DNA from: Dolomedes plantarius | Taxonomy: Eukaryota; Arthropoda; Arachnida; Araneae; Dolomedidae | NCBI GenBank assembly: GCA_907164885.2 | Contig: OU015490.1 | Coordinates: forward strand, 218,133,391 to 218,197,390 | Reading direction: 5' to 3' | DNA length: 64,000 nt | Shown: in pieces, positions 22,330-33,569 of the stretch | Layout: each line of letters starts with the position of its first letter | Position numbering within the stretch: the first letter of the stretch is position 1 | Translations under genes and position numbers: made by a program | Notes under the pieces: generated by a model | Seen by the model: only the letters and a program-made list of their open reading frames with translations | What the model was told of the DNA's origin: nothing | Database searches by the model: none

Positions 22330-22450
22330 AACGGCTACAAACATCTATGACAACGGCGGGAACCGAACCCACAGGCTCTAGAAAAGTGGGTTGTCCAACC
22401 CACGGCACTCGGACTACATACGACCCTTGACAGCCAGTAATGCGGCCCCA
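22330..22450 (-). mobile_element. Third tRNA-related SINE or tRNA pseudogene
   Basis: On the minus strand TGTAGTCCGAGTGCCGTGGG is A-box-like and GTGGGTTCGGTTCCCGCC is a good B-box/T-arm. The acceptor stem does not close convincingly and no anticodon arm can be drawn with confidence, so a SINE head is more likely than a working tRNA. Confidence 0.5.
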
Positions 22451-22960
22451 CCAGATTGTAAATTTCATAAGACCTATGTTACTTAGGGATTAATTCGTTT
22501 CACAATAAAGGCTTATTTACGTCATCGCTTTTTGGAACTACGTACATTTTTGAGAAAATATTTTAAAAGATGAAGCAAGCGAAGAACAAAATTAGATATA
22601 AAATTTCTCAAGAGCACTTCAAGAACTCACTAAAAATTGCAGCCACTTCCGTCGAACCAGACTATGATGCAAAAGTATCACAAAAACGACGTCAAATATC
22701 TGGTAGTTTTATGTTAATGTTGCCCTTCTTTATGTTATAGTAGAAAATATAAATAAATAAAGGTTTTGTTACTTATATGCATTACTGTATTACGTATTTT
22801 ATATGCTGCCCAAGACAATTCCTCTTCCTCCAATTCAGCCCAGGAAAGCCGAAAAGTTGGACACCCATGCTCTAGACCGAATGCAAGCACTTTAGCCATC
22901 ACCTGGCTCCCAAGAAAGGAATGACTTTTTCAGAAAAACAAATATTTTAGGAAAAAGGAT

Positions 22961-22966
22961 TTTATT
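22961..22966 (-). promoter_or_regulatory. Polyadenylation signal of BTB-BACK gene A
   Basis: TTTATT on the plus strand is AATAAA on the minus strand, 14 bases past the stop codon of the long exon. The position is close to the stop but usable. Confidence 0.5.
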
Positions 22967-22980
22967 GCCATAAGTTTAAT

Positions 22981-24121
22981 TTAAGCTGTATCTTCAGTAA
23001 TTATTTTAAAGCATTTATCCGTTGGGACGACATTATCTTTGTTCTGTGGTAGTAAATACTTTGGTATCTTGATGCGTTCGGAAGTGCAGTTATCGACTAT
23101 CGCATCACTTATGCAGTTTATGTTTGATATTGCTTCAATGACCACGTTATCAAAACTCATCTTTTTTCCCTGAATAAAATAATATCTGTGTTGAGTTACT
23201 GACTTTACTTCTATATGAAATTGTATTTTCGGGTTTTGAGTGTTCAGAGTGAAGAAAACAGGAACGATAATGCGATGATACTGCTTCACTTTTGTGACAT
23301 TGAATATTAGAGGTTCGGATCCGCCATGTTTTACAGTAATGTTGCAATTATAATTCTTACGCTTATTTCCAGGTGGATCAACACGCCACGACAACTCTAA
23401 ATACTGAACTTCGCTCTGTTTGATACCTTCAGCAATGGTGGCTATGTAGGTACATCTGAATAAGTTTTTGCCCTTTTCATGTGTATTTTTCCATAGTAAC
23501 AGAACGTCCGTCCCAACTTTACTGAAACGATCATAAAAGAAACTTCTCAATGGGCCACAGTAACACCATTCTGGTAAACGATGCTCCTTTGACTCCCGAA
23601 GCAAGAATGTTAAAATGGCTAAAGCATCTTCTTTCAGTAAAAGGTCATCATGCAGTATCACAAATGCGAAAAACTGTTCGGCATTCAAAGCCTCAAATCT
23701 GATGTGCTTAAAAAGTTCCTTTCTCGAGTGATCAGTGGAGGCATTCCTTTCTAACCATCTTGCAACATATTCTAAAATATCAGATTCTGGCATATTTAGG
23801 AAATCGCTTTCTAAAATATAAATTAGAGAATTTCCAGAGGCGCTGTAGAAACCCTCATGATCGAAAACTTTCTTTGGTGAAATCAGAGCGTATCTCAAGA
23901 GTCGTTTAATAATCACACTGCAATTTTCCAATTTATTTTTTTGATCAAGCAATTTCCAAAAGGCATACGGAGTTATAGAAGTTGAAGCTAATGCATTGCA
24001 GCAAGCTCGAATTAAAGGGTAACAGTTATATTTCAGTGCTACGTCTAATTTCCTTAAAATTGAATCGAGATGGATGTGAACATTTTTTTTCGGAATATTT
24101 TCTCCAGTTTCATAAAAGTAC
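22981..24121 (-). CDS. BTB-BACK gene A, last exon (end of BTB, BACK and C-terminal domain)
   Basis: Terminal exon of a BTB/POZ-BACK protein, a family that typically acts as a substrate adaptor for cullin-3 ubiquitin ligases (family knowledge; the function here is inferred). The exon begins at a TTTTGCAG acceptor and its first base completes an Arg codon, giving R-YFYETGENI, the last strand and helix of a BTB domain. The BACK domain follows (about residues 20-190 of the exon, with MPESDILEYVARWLERNAST as its core and LPEWC near its end). The remaining ~190 residues are rich in predicted beta-strands and I do not recognise them. The frame is open for 379 codons to the stop at 22981, unusual among the decayed transposons around it. 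A minus-strand AATAAA lies just beyond. The extra ATG upstream in the frame (to 24177) is intronic. Confidence 0.85.
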
Positions 24122-24431
24122 CTGCAAAATATCACAGTATTAAATAGAATTTTATGTTTAAACAAATAGAAGTTCAAACAAATAGAATTTTATGTTTCAT
24201 ATCTATTTCTAGCTTGTCGAGTGTCATTCTAAGTAATTTCACTTTAAAGAAAAATCTACAGTAGTACCTGTTTTCATCAACCTTACATTTCTATGTGTAC
24301 CAGAAATATTTGAAGGAGTGGTTACATTGTCCTTCAAAACAATGGAAATAATAAATAAAGTAATTTGTAAAGTAAACCAAAAAACGTCTAACCTAAAGGA
24401 GTTTTATTCAGTTTCTGAAGGCATAACTTAC
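24122..24431 (-). other. Intron of BTB-BACK gene A
   Basis: A 310-bp intron with donor GTAAGT (plus-strand 24426-24431) and acceptor TTTTGCAG (ending at 24122). It interrupts a codon after its second base (AG|G, Arg). Gene B has an intron at the same position and phase. Contents are AT-rich with no repeat noticed. Confidence 0.85.
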
Positions 24432-24654
24432 CTCAACATTGTTTTCAGCTCATCTGCAGTCTCATCTAAGCGTACAGTATTCGAAGGCGTAGCTCCATAG
24501 AGCATGCTTGCGAAAACTTCACTTCCTGAAGCTAAAATAAGACGGTGAGCTGGGATTTTAGAGTCGTCTTTTGCACACAAGGTAACATCTGTAAACAAAC
24601 CCTCCTTTAGCATCTGGCAAAAGCTTTGCGGCAAAGTCTTTGCGCACGATTCAG
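24432..24654 (-). CDS. BTB-BACK gene A, BTB exon
   Basis: A 223-bp exon encoding the first three quarters of a BTB/POZ domain. The exon opens at a TTTTCAG acceptor (24655-24661) with two bases completing a codon and then ESCAKTLPQSFCQMLKEG. The BTB core follows, LFTDVTLCAKDDSKIPAHRL then ILASGSEVFASMLYG, with the invariant D-V-T, A-H-R/K and S-x-x-F of the family. It ends DELKTML with two bases of the next codon, spliced to 24121. The preceding exon, which must supply the start codon and end with one base of a codon, was not found: upstream are a microsatellite and transposons. So gene A is incomplete as read here. Confidence 0.85.
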
Positions 24655-24740
24655 CTGAAAATATACATACATACTTATCTAAATGTGTCGTAAAAGTTAG
24701 ACTCCATAGTAATAAGAAAAAAATCTTTCAGGCGTAATAT

Positions 24741-24925
<185 letters not shown>

Positions 24926-26799
24926 CCGGGTGGTTATAATTAAACTTCCCCTATAAACGGCATCCTACAGTGCAAACGGGTGAACGGAATGCAGCGAAAT
25001 TTTGTATATGGGCTATACACGAGATGCACTCACGGAATTTCGCCAAAAAAAATTTAGTTCCAACATGTCGACCAGAGGGCGCCTTTTCGGGAAAAACATG
25101 AAATTTAACACAATTAACGACCAAAATGGAATACAGAAAAAATATTAACATTTATTGACTAGTTTCTGATCACGTTGTCATCGAACCACATTAAGTAAAG
25201 GTAAAGGAGAAACAAAAACAGTTCAGTTTTCAGAAACAAGAACAGATTAGGACGAAATTACACAAGAGGAGCAGTTGTTAATCGTGTCCAGGACGATGTA
25301 GGGAAAGCTACTCCACGTGACCACCTTCATTCACCTGCAAATTTTCAAGACGATGGACAATGTGTTCAAGAGCAGATCGTAACTGATCAGTTGTGAGGCT
25401 TCACACATGAAGCGTTATGGAGTTCTTTCAGTCGTTCAACGTCGCAACGCCTCCACTATACACCAGACTTTTTAAACAGCCGTATAACCAGAAATCGCAC
25501 GTAGTTAGATCCTGCGAACGTGGTGGCCATGGATTGCGAAAGGAGCGACTAATAACACGTTCCTCTGCGAAGTTTTGGAGCAATAACGCCTTCACGGACC
25601 CATGGATATGTGGGGGCACACCATCCTGCATGAAAACGGTCGATGTAAGGACCCGCCTTTGCTGTAGTTGTGGCACAACAAACATCTGCAGCATGTCATG
25701 GTACCGACGGCCCGTAACGGAACATATGACAGGCCCACGTTCACCGATTTCCTCAAAGAAGAATGGCTCAAGGATGAATGTCGCCGTGAATCCACACCAG
25801 ACAGTGACCTTTTTAGACTGTAGGGGAAATTCAGTCTGGATCCGCGGATTTTCCTTAGCCCAAATGCGGCAGTTCTGTTTGTTGACTGTCTCATTGAGGT
25901 AGAAATGAGCCTCGTCGCTCCACAGAATAATCCACGGCCATGACAGATAAACAGTCATTCAGTTGAGAAAACTGACTGCGAATGAGAGACGTTGTAGCTT
26001 GTCCCTATCAAGCAGCTCCTGGGTATGGCGGATCTTGTATGGGAAGTAGTGCATTATGTTTCTGAGTACTTTTCGGACGGTGCTATAAGAATAGCCTATC
26101 TGTCGAGAAACTACACGCTCGCTACTGCTCCCAAACTCTGATGTCTGTGACTGTGCGTCAACAGCTGTCTTGACGGCATCAACAAGAACAGGTGTGACAC
26201 GTTTACGGCCTCTTCCAGGTTGAACTCCTAATTTCCCTGTCTCTTCAAATCTCTTAATCATGGCCGGGATAACTTAAGTAGACATTGGTCCACGCCGTAG
26301 GTTCTTTCTACGACGAAATTCACAAACTGCAGCAGAAGCATTCCCCTTGTTTTCCTAAAACAGCTTCACCAATAACGAACGTTCAACTAAAGAGACCGTC
26401 ATTAGTACAGCCGGAAACATCGACTTAAACATGACAACGTCTGCAAACGTTTTATACCCTAACGTGTTTTGCATAAAGCTTCCTCTCCCCAAGCATGCAA
26501 ATCTCGACATTTTTCTCCTACAACTGACAGATTTTCCCGGTTTTACATTTTATTACTCATAATTCTTGTTCTGGATTGTTAATATTGTTTCTGTCTTCCG
26601 TTTTGGTCGTTTATTGTGTTAAATTTCATGTTTTTCCTTAAAAGGCGCCCTCTAGTGGACATTTTGGAACTAATTTTCTTTTCGAAATTCCGTAATCGCA
26701 TCTCGTATATAGCCCATATACGAAATTTCGTTGCATTCCGTTCACCCGTTTGCTCTGTAGGATGCCGTTTATTGGCGAAGTTTAATTATAACCACCCGG
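24926..26799 (-). mobile_element. mariner-like element with long (~220-bp) inverted repeats
   Basis: Starts CCGGGTGGTTATAATTAAAC and ends with the reverse complement GTTTAATTATAACCACCCGG apart from one base, each end flanked by TA (24924-24925, 26800-26801). The inverted repeats extend inward to about 25150 and 26575, with many small differences. Total length is 1874 bp, with one broken transposase gene on the minus strand. Confidence 0.9.
25300..26424 (-). pseudogene. mariner/Tc3-like transposase with several in-frame stops
   Basis: The frame begins near 26424 (MFKSMFPAVLMTVSLVERSL), is stopped twice before 26261, continues through an HTH/linker region (25959-26261: MIKRFEETGKLGVQPGRGRK), meets one more stop, and then runs through the catalytic domain (25428-25958). 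There WSDEAHFYLN is the first catalytic Asp, VFMQDGVPPHIHGSV the second, and PPRSQDLTTCDFWLYGCLKS the third acidic position (D). The C-terminal tail follows with more stops to about 25300. Apart from the stops the frame is almost continuous, so it decayed recently relative to other copies here. No active product is expected. Confidence 0.88.
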
Positions 26800-27004
26800 T
26801 ATATATAACAGTAATACATTGGACGCTCGTTAATTCAAACTCGAAGGTTCTCAGAAAAAAGTTCGAATTATCCGAAGTTCGAATTATCCGATGTTAAGAG
26901 AAAATATATAACTTTAAATGTGTATCACTGAAGAAGAAACTCTCCTAGTATGTATAACCCCAGAAAATATATTATACTATGTTATCTAAAGTTAAACATA
27001 TTAA

Positions 27005-29689
27005 CACTAGAACCGCGGAGCGGGTCAATTTGACCCAAAATGATGTTCAATTTATCACCACGCGAAAAGTATCGATTGAAAAAACAATTCCTTTTATGAC
27101 TTTTATTATTTGAAGGTGATCAACAATTTACCAAATTTAAAAATTCGTAACATAAATATTTTTCCGATTATTAACACTTATACCTAGAACCGCGGAGCGG
27201 GTCAATTTGACCCGTACGAAATGTTAATGCACAAATAACAAAAAACAGATGCAATTTCTCGAACTGTAACTGTAAAATACTTCCACCCCACCCTAGAATT
27301 CCTTAAATGGACTGTACCAGAAGGGGGAATAGTGAAGTTTTTTCAGTCAAGGTCATTATATTAGGTTTGAAACCCGAACTACGTTGGAATGCAGTGAAAA
27401 ATTACTGCGAATATTTAGAAAACTTTTTGAAGTTGTTTTTATTCTGTAATTAGTATATGTATAAAAACTATGTCACAACGCCGTAATCTTGCTGTTCAGG
27501 AAGTTTTAGAATATTTAAAACAATTATCTGAAAAGGATTCAGAAGGTTCGGAAAAAGAAGGTTTCTCAAGATTCGATTTTGAGTAGTGAGGATGAATACC
27601 TGCCTGCTAATGAATAAAATTTGGATTCGGATGAAAAAAATTAAAGTGAAGATGACTCTGGCAATGATCTAACAATCCTTGGTCCTTCTCATCGCAATAC
27701 TGATGATAATTTATCTGATAAAAAATAAAAATAAAACATTCCAAGAAAAGATACACACACGCAAAGAAATTTGTAAAAAATCGACAATAACATTCAAAGT
27801 TGGAAATAATGAAGATGGCAAAGATGGAACAATTTGGAATGTCGCTCAATTTGGAACAAACGAAGAGGAAGAAAATCAAAGTGTAATATTTTGAAAAAAG
27901 TACTGGGGCCCAACACCACATGCTAAACGCAATGTTATCGACAACAGTCCTTCAAGTGCTTGGAGACTTTTTATAGATGAATAGATATTGAAACACATAA
28001 AGAAATTTTCTGAAGATGAAGCTCATCGGCAGATTCAGGAAGGAGAATGGAATATAACATTAGAAGAAATAGATGCTTTTATATAAATTTTATATGCACG
28101 TGGTATATATTGTGCAAAAGGACTGGAACTGGTTAGCTTGTGGTCAAAGAACTGAGGACCACCATTTTTCCAAAATACAATGTCAAGAGACCAATTTCGT
28201 GAAATAATGGGATTTTTACGCTTCTACATAAAATCAACAAGATCAAAGCGTATAGAGACAGACAAATTTGCCCTTATTTCGGATATCGGGAATCGTTTCA
28301 GGGAAAATTGAAAGACTAACTATACACCAGGTCCTAATGTAACTCTAGATGAACAGTTATTTCCTACAAAAGCTAGGTGTAGGTTTATCCAATACATGCC
28401 AAACCAACCAGATAAGTGTGGAATCAAGTTCTGGTTGGCTGCTGATTTGACTCAAAATATCTGATAAATGGATTCCCGTATGTTGAAAAAGATAACCAAA
28501 GTCCATCCAACGTTTCTCTTTCTGAACATGTAGTGCTGCGAATAATAAGTCAATATGAGAACAAAGGTAGAAATGTCAATACGAACAACTATTTCACGAC
28601 ACTGAAACTTGCAGAGGCATTGAAATCCAAAAACACCGGCCTTGTAGGAACTGTAAAACGCTCAAGAAGAGAAATACTAGTCTCTGTAAAAATGTTAAAA
28701 TCCACATTGTATTCGACTACGGTACTAACCCATAAAGACATGAGTCTAACTTTCTATCAAGGTAAAAAAGATAAAAACGTTTTGTTGCTAAATAGTCTCC
28801 ATCCAAATGTAGAAATTGCAGATAACCCAAAAAAACTATCTGATACAATCGCTTTCTACAACGCAACTAAATACGGTGTGGACGTGATTGAACAAATGGC
28901 AAGGAAATTTACAGTCAAGTCTGCTTCACGTAGGTGGCCGGTGCAGGTTTTTTTGCAATATTTTGGACCTTGCTGCAATCAATGCCTGGGTTTTATATAA
29001 AGCTGTGACTGGAAAATCTATTAGTAGACCACAATTCATTCAAGACTTGGTTGAAGAAATGCGAGAAAAGTTTGTTCTCTTCCGACATAAAAAGGTGGCA
29101 AAAAGAGCATGTGAAGCAACCAATGAAAACGACGGACAACCAAAAATTAAGCATAAACGAGTCCGATGCCACATTTCGAAATGTGAAAATAAAACTCTAG
29201 ATATCTGTTCAAAATGTAAAGCACCCATCTGTGGAAAATGTACAAAACTTATTAATCAGTTTTGTACAAAATACATACAGTAAATTGGATTTCATAATCT
29301 GTAAAACTAAGTAGTGATAAAATTTTTAGTAACTGATCAAATTTTTTATGTTTAATTTTTTGAAATTATGTCTAAACATATTAAAAAAAGATACTCTGTT
29401 TTTCCATTGAAATTAGGAAATTTATGTCATATTTTTTTAAAGAGGCATGTTATTATACTCAAGGACATAAAATTTTAAATAATACGATTTTGTAAAAATT
29501 AAGTTGATTCCTCTTGATTTATATAAATTATTTAATGTAAATTCTGAGAAATATTGATTATTATTTAAAAAATAAAATGTTTTAGTTAAATAAATTAAGC
29601 GCTTGTGCATATTTTATAAGTTTACAATCTACGGTCAAAATGACCCGCTCCGCGGTTCTAGGTATATCGAAAGTCCCGCGGTTCTAGTG
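27005..29689 (+). mobile_element. piggyBac element, TTAA-flanked, inserted in Tigger
   Basis: TTAA at 27001-27004 and 29690-29693 flanks inverted termini beginning ACACTAGAACCGCGG. A second, subterminal inverted repeat, CCTAGAACCGCGGAGCGGGT then CA, occurs at about 27183 and, inverted, at about 29660. The palindrome GGGTCAATTTGACCC follows on the left. The 2.7-kb length and TTAA target are those of an autonomous piggyBac, but its gene is broken. Confidence 0.93.
27470..29283 (+). pseudogene. piggyBac transposase pseudogene (PGBD-like)
   Basis: From an ATG at 27470 (MSQRRNLAVQEVLEYLKQLS) through an acidic N-terminal region, the DDE_Tnp_1_7 domain is read with many stops: WGPTPHAKRNVIDNSP near 27905, ITLEEIDAFI near 28060, PGPNVTLDEQLFPTKARCRF (first catalytic Asp context) near 28335, NTNNYFTTLKLAEALKSKNT in the frame 28533-29000, and YGVDVIEQMARKFTVKSASR (late acidic residue). 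A frameshift at about 28950 leads to the frame ending at 29283, which carries the C-terminal cysteine-rich finger (CHISKCENKTLDICSKCKAP, then ICGKCTK). Nearly every region of the protein is present, but at least five stops and one shift inactivate it. Confidence 0.9.
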
Positions 29690-29789
29690 TTAAAAAGCAA
29701 TACAGACTTACCTTAATCATAAAATGAAGCAGAAGATATGCAGTATAAAGTAAACTTTTATTAAAAATATGAATTACACTTTGGGGAAA

Positions 29790-30448
29790 AACTGTAAAAT
29801 GGATGTTTGGTTCTGTTTATGATGCCTAGATTGTACAGCCAGCTTCTCGATTTGAAGTAAGCATTTCAATTCATTTTCAGAGGAAGGTTCCATCTGAATA
29901 AATGCTTTCAGAGTTTTAATAGAGTCCATTATGGCCGCATTAAAAATATCTTTCGGCAGGTAAGTAAAAAAAAAGCCCTGGCAGTTTCCTACCGAAATTA
30001 GTGCATACGTCTTCGTTTACATCAGAACTTTGGCCACATACAGTTTGATAAGAAATATTTTGCCTTGACTTAAATCGAGAAAGCCATCCAACACTGCATT
30101 TAAAATCTTCAATACCCATTCGACTTGCCAATTCATCAGCCTTCGTCAGCACTAGGGGTCCATTTCTCGGAAAATTTCGAGATCTAACATCCTGGAGCCA
30201 TAGCAGTAGAGCTCTTTGTAGAACTTCTTGGGACGCATTTCCCCATGCGTTTCCTTCCTCTAGCAAATTTTGATTTTTCCCATGAATCTAAAATTGACTC
30301 CTTGTTTTTCAAATTTGTTGACAAGGCATTTTTTTAAATTCCATAGTCAGCTGCTAACTTTGTTTTACATTCGCCATCCTCTAATTTCTTTAAAATTTCT
30401 ACCTTTGCCTCCAAAGTTAGGGTTTTGTACTTTCCACGTGTAGACATC
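29790..30448 (-). pseudogene. Tigger transposase remnant (CENP-B HTH plus C-terminal tail)
   Basis: The N-terminus on the minus strand starts MSTRGKYKTLTLEAKVEILK and continues KLEDGECKTKLAADYGI, a stop, then LSTNLKNKESILDSWE: the pogo/CENP-B N-terminal helix-turn-helix. The second DNA-binding domain is in the frame 29940-30266 (QEVLQRALLLWLQDVRSRNF, FKCSVGWLSRFKSRQNI). The frame then jumps to a tail, MDSIKTLKAFIQMEPSSENE and QTSILQFFPK, without any DDE domain. The catalytic domain has therefore been deleted, and a stop and a frameshift are also present. Confidence 0.82.
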
Positions 30449-30926
30449 CTGAATTTTTACACGTTCACACCACACAATGAGGAAGAAAAACTAGACCACA
30501 TTGACTTGTCTGCATTGCAGTTATAACTGACGCAGCTCCCTAGAATCTGTAGTAAAGACTAGTTTTTCTGAAATTCTAAGAAAATCGATCCAAATAAAGG
30601 AAGATTGTTTTTTCCGTTTAGCACTAATAAGAAGGACAATAGCTACTAACGTTTAGCGGACATGCGATAGTCTAGGAATGCAGGCATGTGCCTCTTTACA
30701 CAGAAAAGAAATTTTGACACACAAAATAATAATTACAGCGTGCATTTTCTCCATTAAACGAGGAAAAAGAATTTTTTTTGTCAAATTTTTAGTTCGAATT
30801 AACCGAAGTGAGAAAAATTTAGTTCGAATTAATGAGATATTTTTAACATTAACTCCAATACAAGTTTTTTGGGGCCTTTGAATTAGTTCGAATTAACCGA
30901 GTTCGAATTAACGAGCGTCCACTGTA

Positions 30927-31440
30927 TAACATTAAACCGCATTGTGACTGCGATATTCGCAGTGACGCTTCAGGAATTTACCAACAAGTCGTAGTCCCGT
31001 TGTCTCTAAGCAAATGTTTATTAAAGGTCGTTTTTGTGCCATTATGTTGAAACAATTTGTCGCTATATCGTAATAACATTGTATAAAATAATAACATTAG
31101 AAATCAATGATGCGGTTTAAAATGCATCAAAGGCATTCCTGCTTCAAGAGTGCAATGTTTCAAACTCGCTTTACATTTTAGTCGCAAAATGACTGAAAAG
31201 TGGGTTTTAAAGTATTAAGGTGATAAAACTTAATAGTGGATGATTTTGTAGTACATGGCATACTACAACATCATAGCGACGTTTTTGCCAATATGCTTTC
31301 TGGTACTTGTCTGTGATTTACCTTTTCATTACCTTTATTGTTATCTTAATCGTTATAACTAACACACACACACAGACAATCAACGTCTGCCTTTCATTCT
31401 ATTTGTTAAAAATTTACTGAGAACTTGAAATATCAGCGTA
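30927..31440. other. Spacer between Tigger and gene B
   Basis: About 500 bp without a recognised gene. It must contain, or precede, the next exon of gene B, since the exon at 31448 ends in a splice donor, but no convincing acceptor and open frame was found here. A short CA run lies at about 31362-31374. Confidence 0.4.
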
Positions 31441-31447
31441 TACATAC

Positions 31448-32286
31448 CTTCTACATTGAATTTCAATTCTTTCCCCTTTTCAAGAGTTTTTAAACCATCA
31501 AGCTTTCTTAAGTCTTTTTGTGACTGAAAAGTTGTTAATTTTATCCTCTCTCTAATCGAATTAAAGTTACCTATTTTATGCAAATCTTCTGCCGTTTTAA
31601 ATTTATCAGTTTTGCGCCACTCTTCTAAATTCAAAGTTTCTTTATTCATAGATAAATCCACTGGTATGTTGTATTTGTCGTCTATAGAACACCATTCAGG
31701 AAGAGAAGATACTGTTGGATCTACAAGATGCATCAAAATATCAAGGGCGTCACGCTCCCGAATGAGATTGTAATGTTTAGATATTATAATGTAGAACTCT
31801 TTCGGGGTTAGTCTCTTAAAATTGACATAAGCCAATAAATTTCTAACTGCGAGCTCTAATATCTCCAAACTCGTTAAGTCATAATTGATAAACATCTGAG
31901 GGAAATTCGAATCTTTCCAGTGAGCGATTCTTTCTAGTTTGTAACTTTCAGATACGGCAAGAGTTGTCTTATCCAGTACTAATTTTATAAGCTGACTATC
32001 AGCTTTTGCAAAGTCATCGTGATTTAAAACGGTTTCCGTGTGATTTTCAGCAAATTTTAATAGTCTTTCCTCTAGTTCTTTGAGTTTCAGAGAATGAGAT
32101 TTCTGTAGAAGTGACCAGAATTTTTCGACTATTGGTTTACGCAATTTCCCAGCTTTAGGTTTATAGAAAATATAATTTATTAATTTCTCTTTGATACCAG
32201 TCATTTTGAGTAATTGAGCTGCCAAGTATGCATCGACCAAACTATCTGAACTAGCTTCATCATGTATTTCTGATGCATAAAGGAAC
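31448..32286 (-). CDS. BTB-BACK gene B, BACK exon
   Basis: An 839-bp exon preceded by the acceptor TTTTTTTAACAG and followed by the donor GTATGT. Its first base completes an Arg codon and the frame reads R-FLYASEIHDEASSDSLVDAY, the end of a BTB domain, then a BACK domain with LEILELAVRNLLAYVNFKRL and, as in gene A, LPEWC. The last ~80 residues are charged and rich in K, E and L, with no motif I recognise. Splice phase at both the start and the Arg codon is identical to gene A, and the LPEWC block is shared, so the two genes are paralogs. Reading through the donor would add about 22 residues before a stop, an alternative 3' end. The downstream exon is not identified. Confidence 0.82.
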
Positions 32287-32289
32287 CTG

Positions 32290-33285
32290 TTAAAAAAATA
32301 ACATTTTTAATTATTACTAAAAAAATTGATATTGTTGACAATATCAAGAACAATAAATAAATATGCTACCAAGCGAAGAAGTCAATATTTTTCGCGAGGT
32401 TTGGTTTAGCATTTTGAGATGCTTAGGTGAAAAAACTGCTTAGATTCTTTCCTATAAAGACAGTGATACCACCTGGAAGTGACACTAATGACGAAAGAAC
32501 ACCTGGATTTGAGGGATAAATGTGTAAATTCTAGGCCTTTGCTAAAGGCAGGTTATTTACCTTCTTATATGAATTGCTGAACTGAAGAGACACCTAAATC
32601 ACGGAATTTCCTAAAGAAAAGGATGAGAATTTTTAAATTGTAACAAACATCTGGTAATAAACGTTACTTAGAGGTCAACTAATGAAGGAAATGGGTAGTG
32701 TCAAGCAAACCTTTATTTTGCAAGTTGCTAATGATGAAAGGACTAAAAACTTCCAGAAACGGAAGACAAAGCAGATTTTAAAGGATACATAAAACTTTTA
32801 GGTTGCCATAAACTATACAGAATACTTCCACAACTTTTTTCTTCCTTCATTGATGACACAATGCAAGAAAAACACGGTCGTGTGAAAAGCCACAATTGCA
32901 AATACGCACAACTCCAACATAAAGAGCAGCCAATTGTACAATTGCGGCTCCTCCCACGCAGTCTCGGCTCCAGTCTACAGATTTGGGGGGAGGGGGCAAC
33001 GTCGGTTCTAACCTTTGCTCTAACTCGAGCAGTATTTATACAAGCCAGTAACATAACATTTACATATTTGCATAAAATACACTGGAAAGAAAAAATAACA
33101 AACCATGGGGAAAATAAACGAAGAACCCCATTTCTCAGATGTATGACGTCAAAGTTGCTGTGACGCCATTAGTTGTGGTAATAAGTGCTACGTCAGTCTA
33201 AAACGATAGCATGAATGTCGGAAAGTAATACAACTAAACGATCTAATAAACTGAAGTTTCGAGCTCTTTAAAGGTTCATTTTCTT
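32290..33285 (-). other. Part of gene B intron with no recognised repeat
   Basis: AT-rich, interrupted by a more GC-rich stretch at about 32860-33000. ORFs on both strands there (32743-33054 and 32861-33163) mirror each other and lack motifs. Confidence 0.4.

Positions 33286-33286
<1 letters not shown>

Positions 33287-33332
<46 letters not shown>
33287..33332. repeat. TA microsatellite
   Basis: About 23 TA units, next to the Tc1 relic that follows. Confidence 0.9.
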
Positions 33333-33335
<3 letters not shown>

Positions 33336-33569
33336 CACAAAAACATATATGCTCCCAGAAGAAATCGAGCTACTATCACGAAACGTGGCAGGAATGTAGT
33401 CTGGTAAGATATATGCAAATGATTAAACTTTCGACGTCAATGAGACAAGGTTTTAGCACGCTATGCGCATATGAGATGCACAGCTGGGAGAGTTTAAAAG
33501 CATGATTGCTCGTGCCATAGGGTTATTCAAACAAATCTGTCGACTTGAAGGAACGGTATTCTGACTTGA

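Larger units (their letters stand above)
26817..30924 (-). mobile_element. Tigger element, internally deleted and carrying a piggyBac insertion
   Basis: The left end CATTGGACGCTCGTTAATTC and the right end, whose reverse complement is CAGTGGACGCTCGTTAATTC, are Tigger-type termini flanked by TA (26815-26816, 30925-30926). GTTCGAATTA blocks recur just inside both ends. Without the piggyBac element at 27005-29689 it would be about 1.4 kb, and its transposase retains only the N- and C-terminal parts. Confidence 0.85.

Noticed and set aside
25417..25902. 161-residue plus-strand ORF
   Set aside because: Antisense of the mariner-like transposase catalytic domain, which is clearly coded on the minus strand.
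32743..33163. ~100-residue ORFs on opposite strands
   Set aside because: They mirror each other, lack motifs, and lie in gene B's intron; chance frames in a GC-richer patch.
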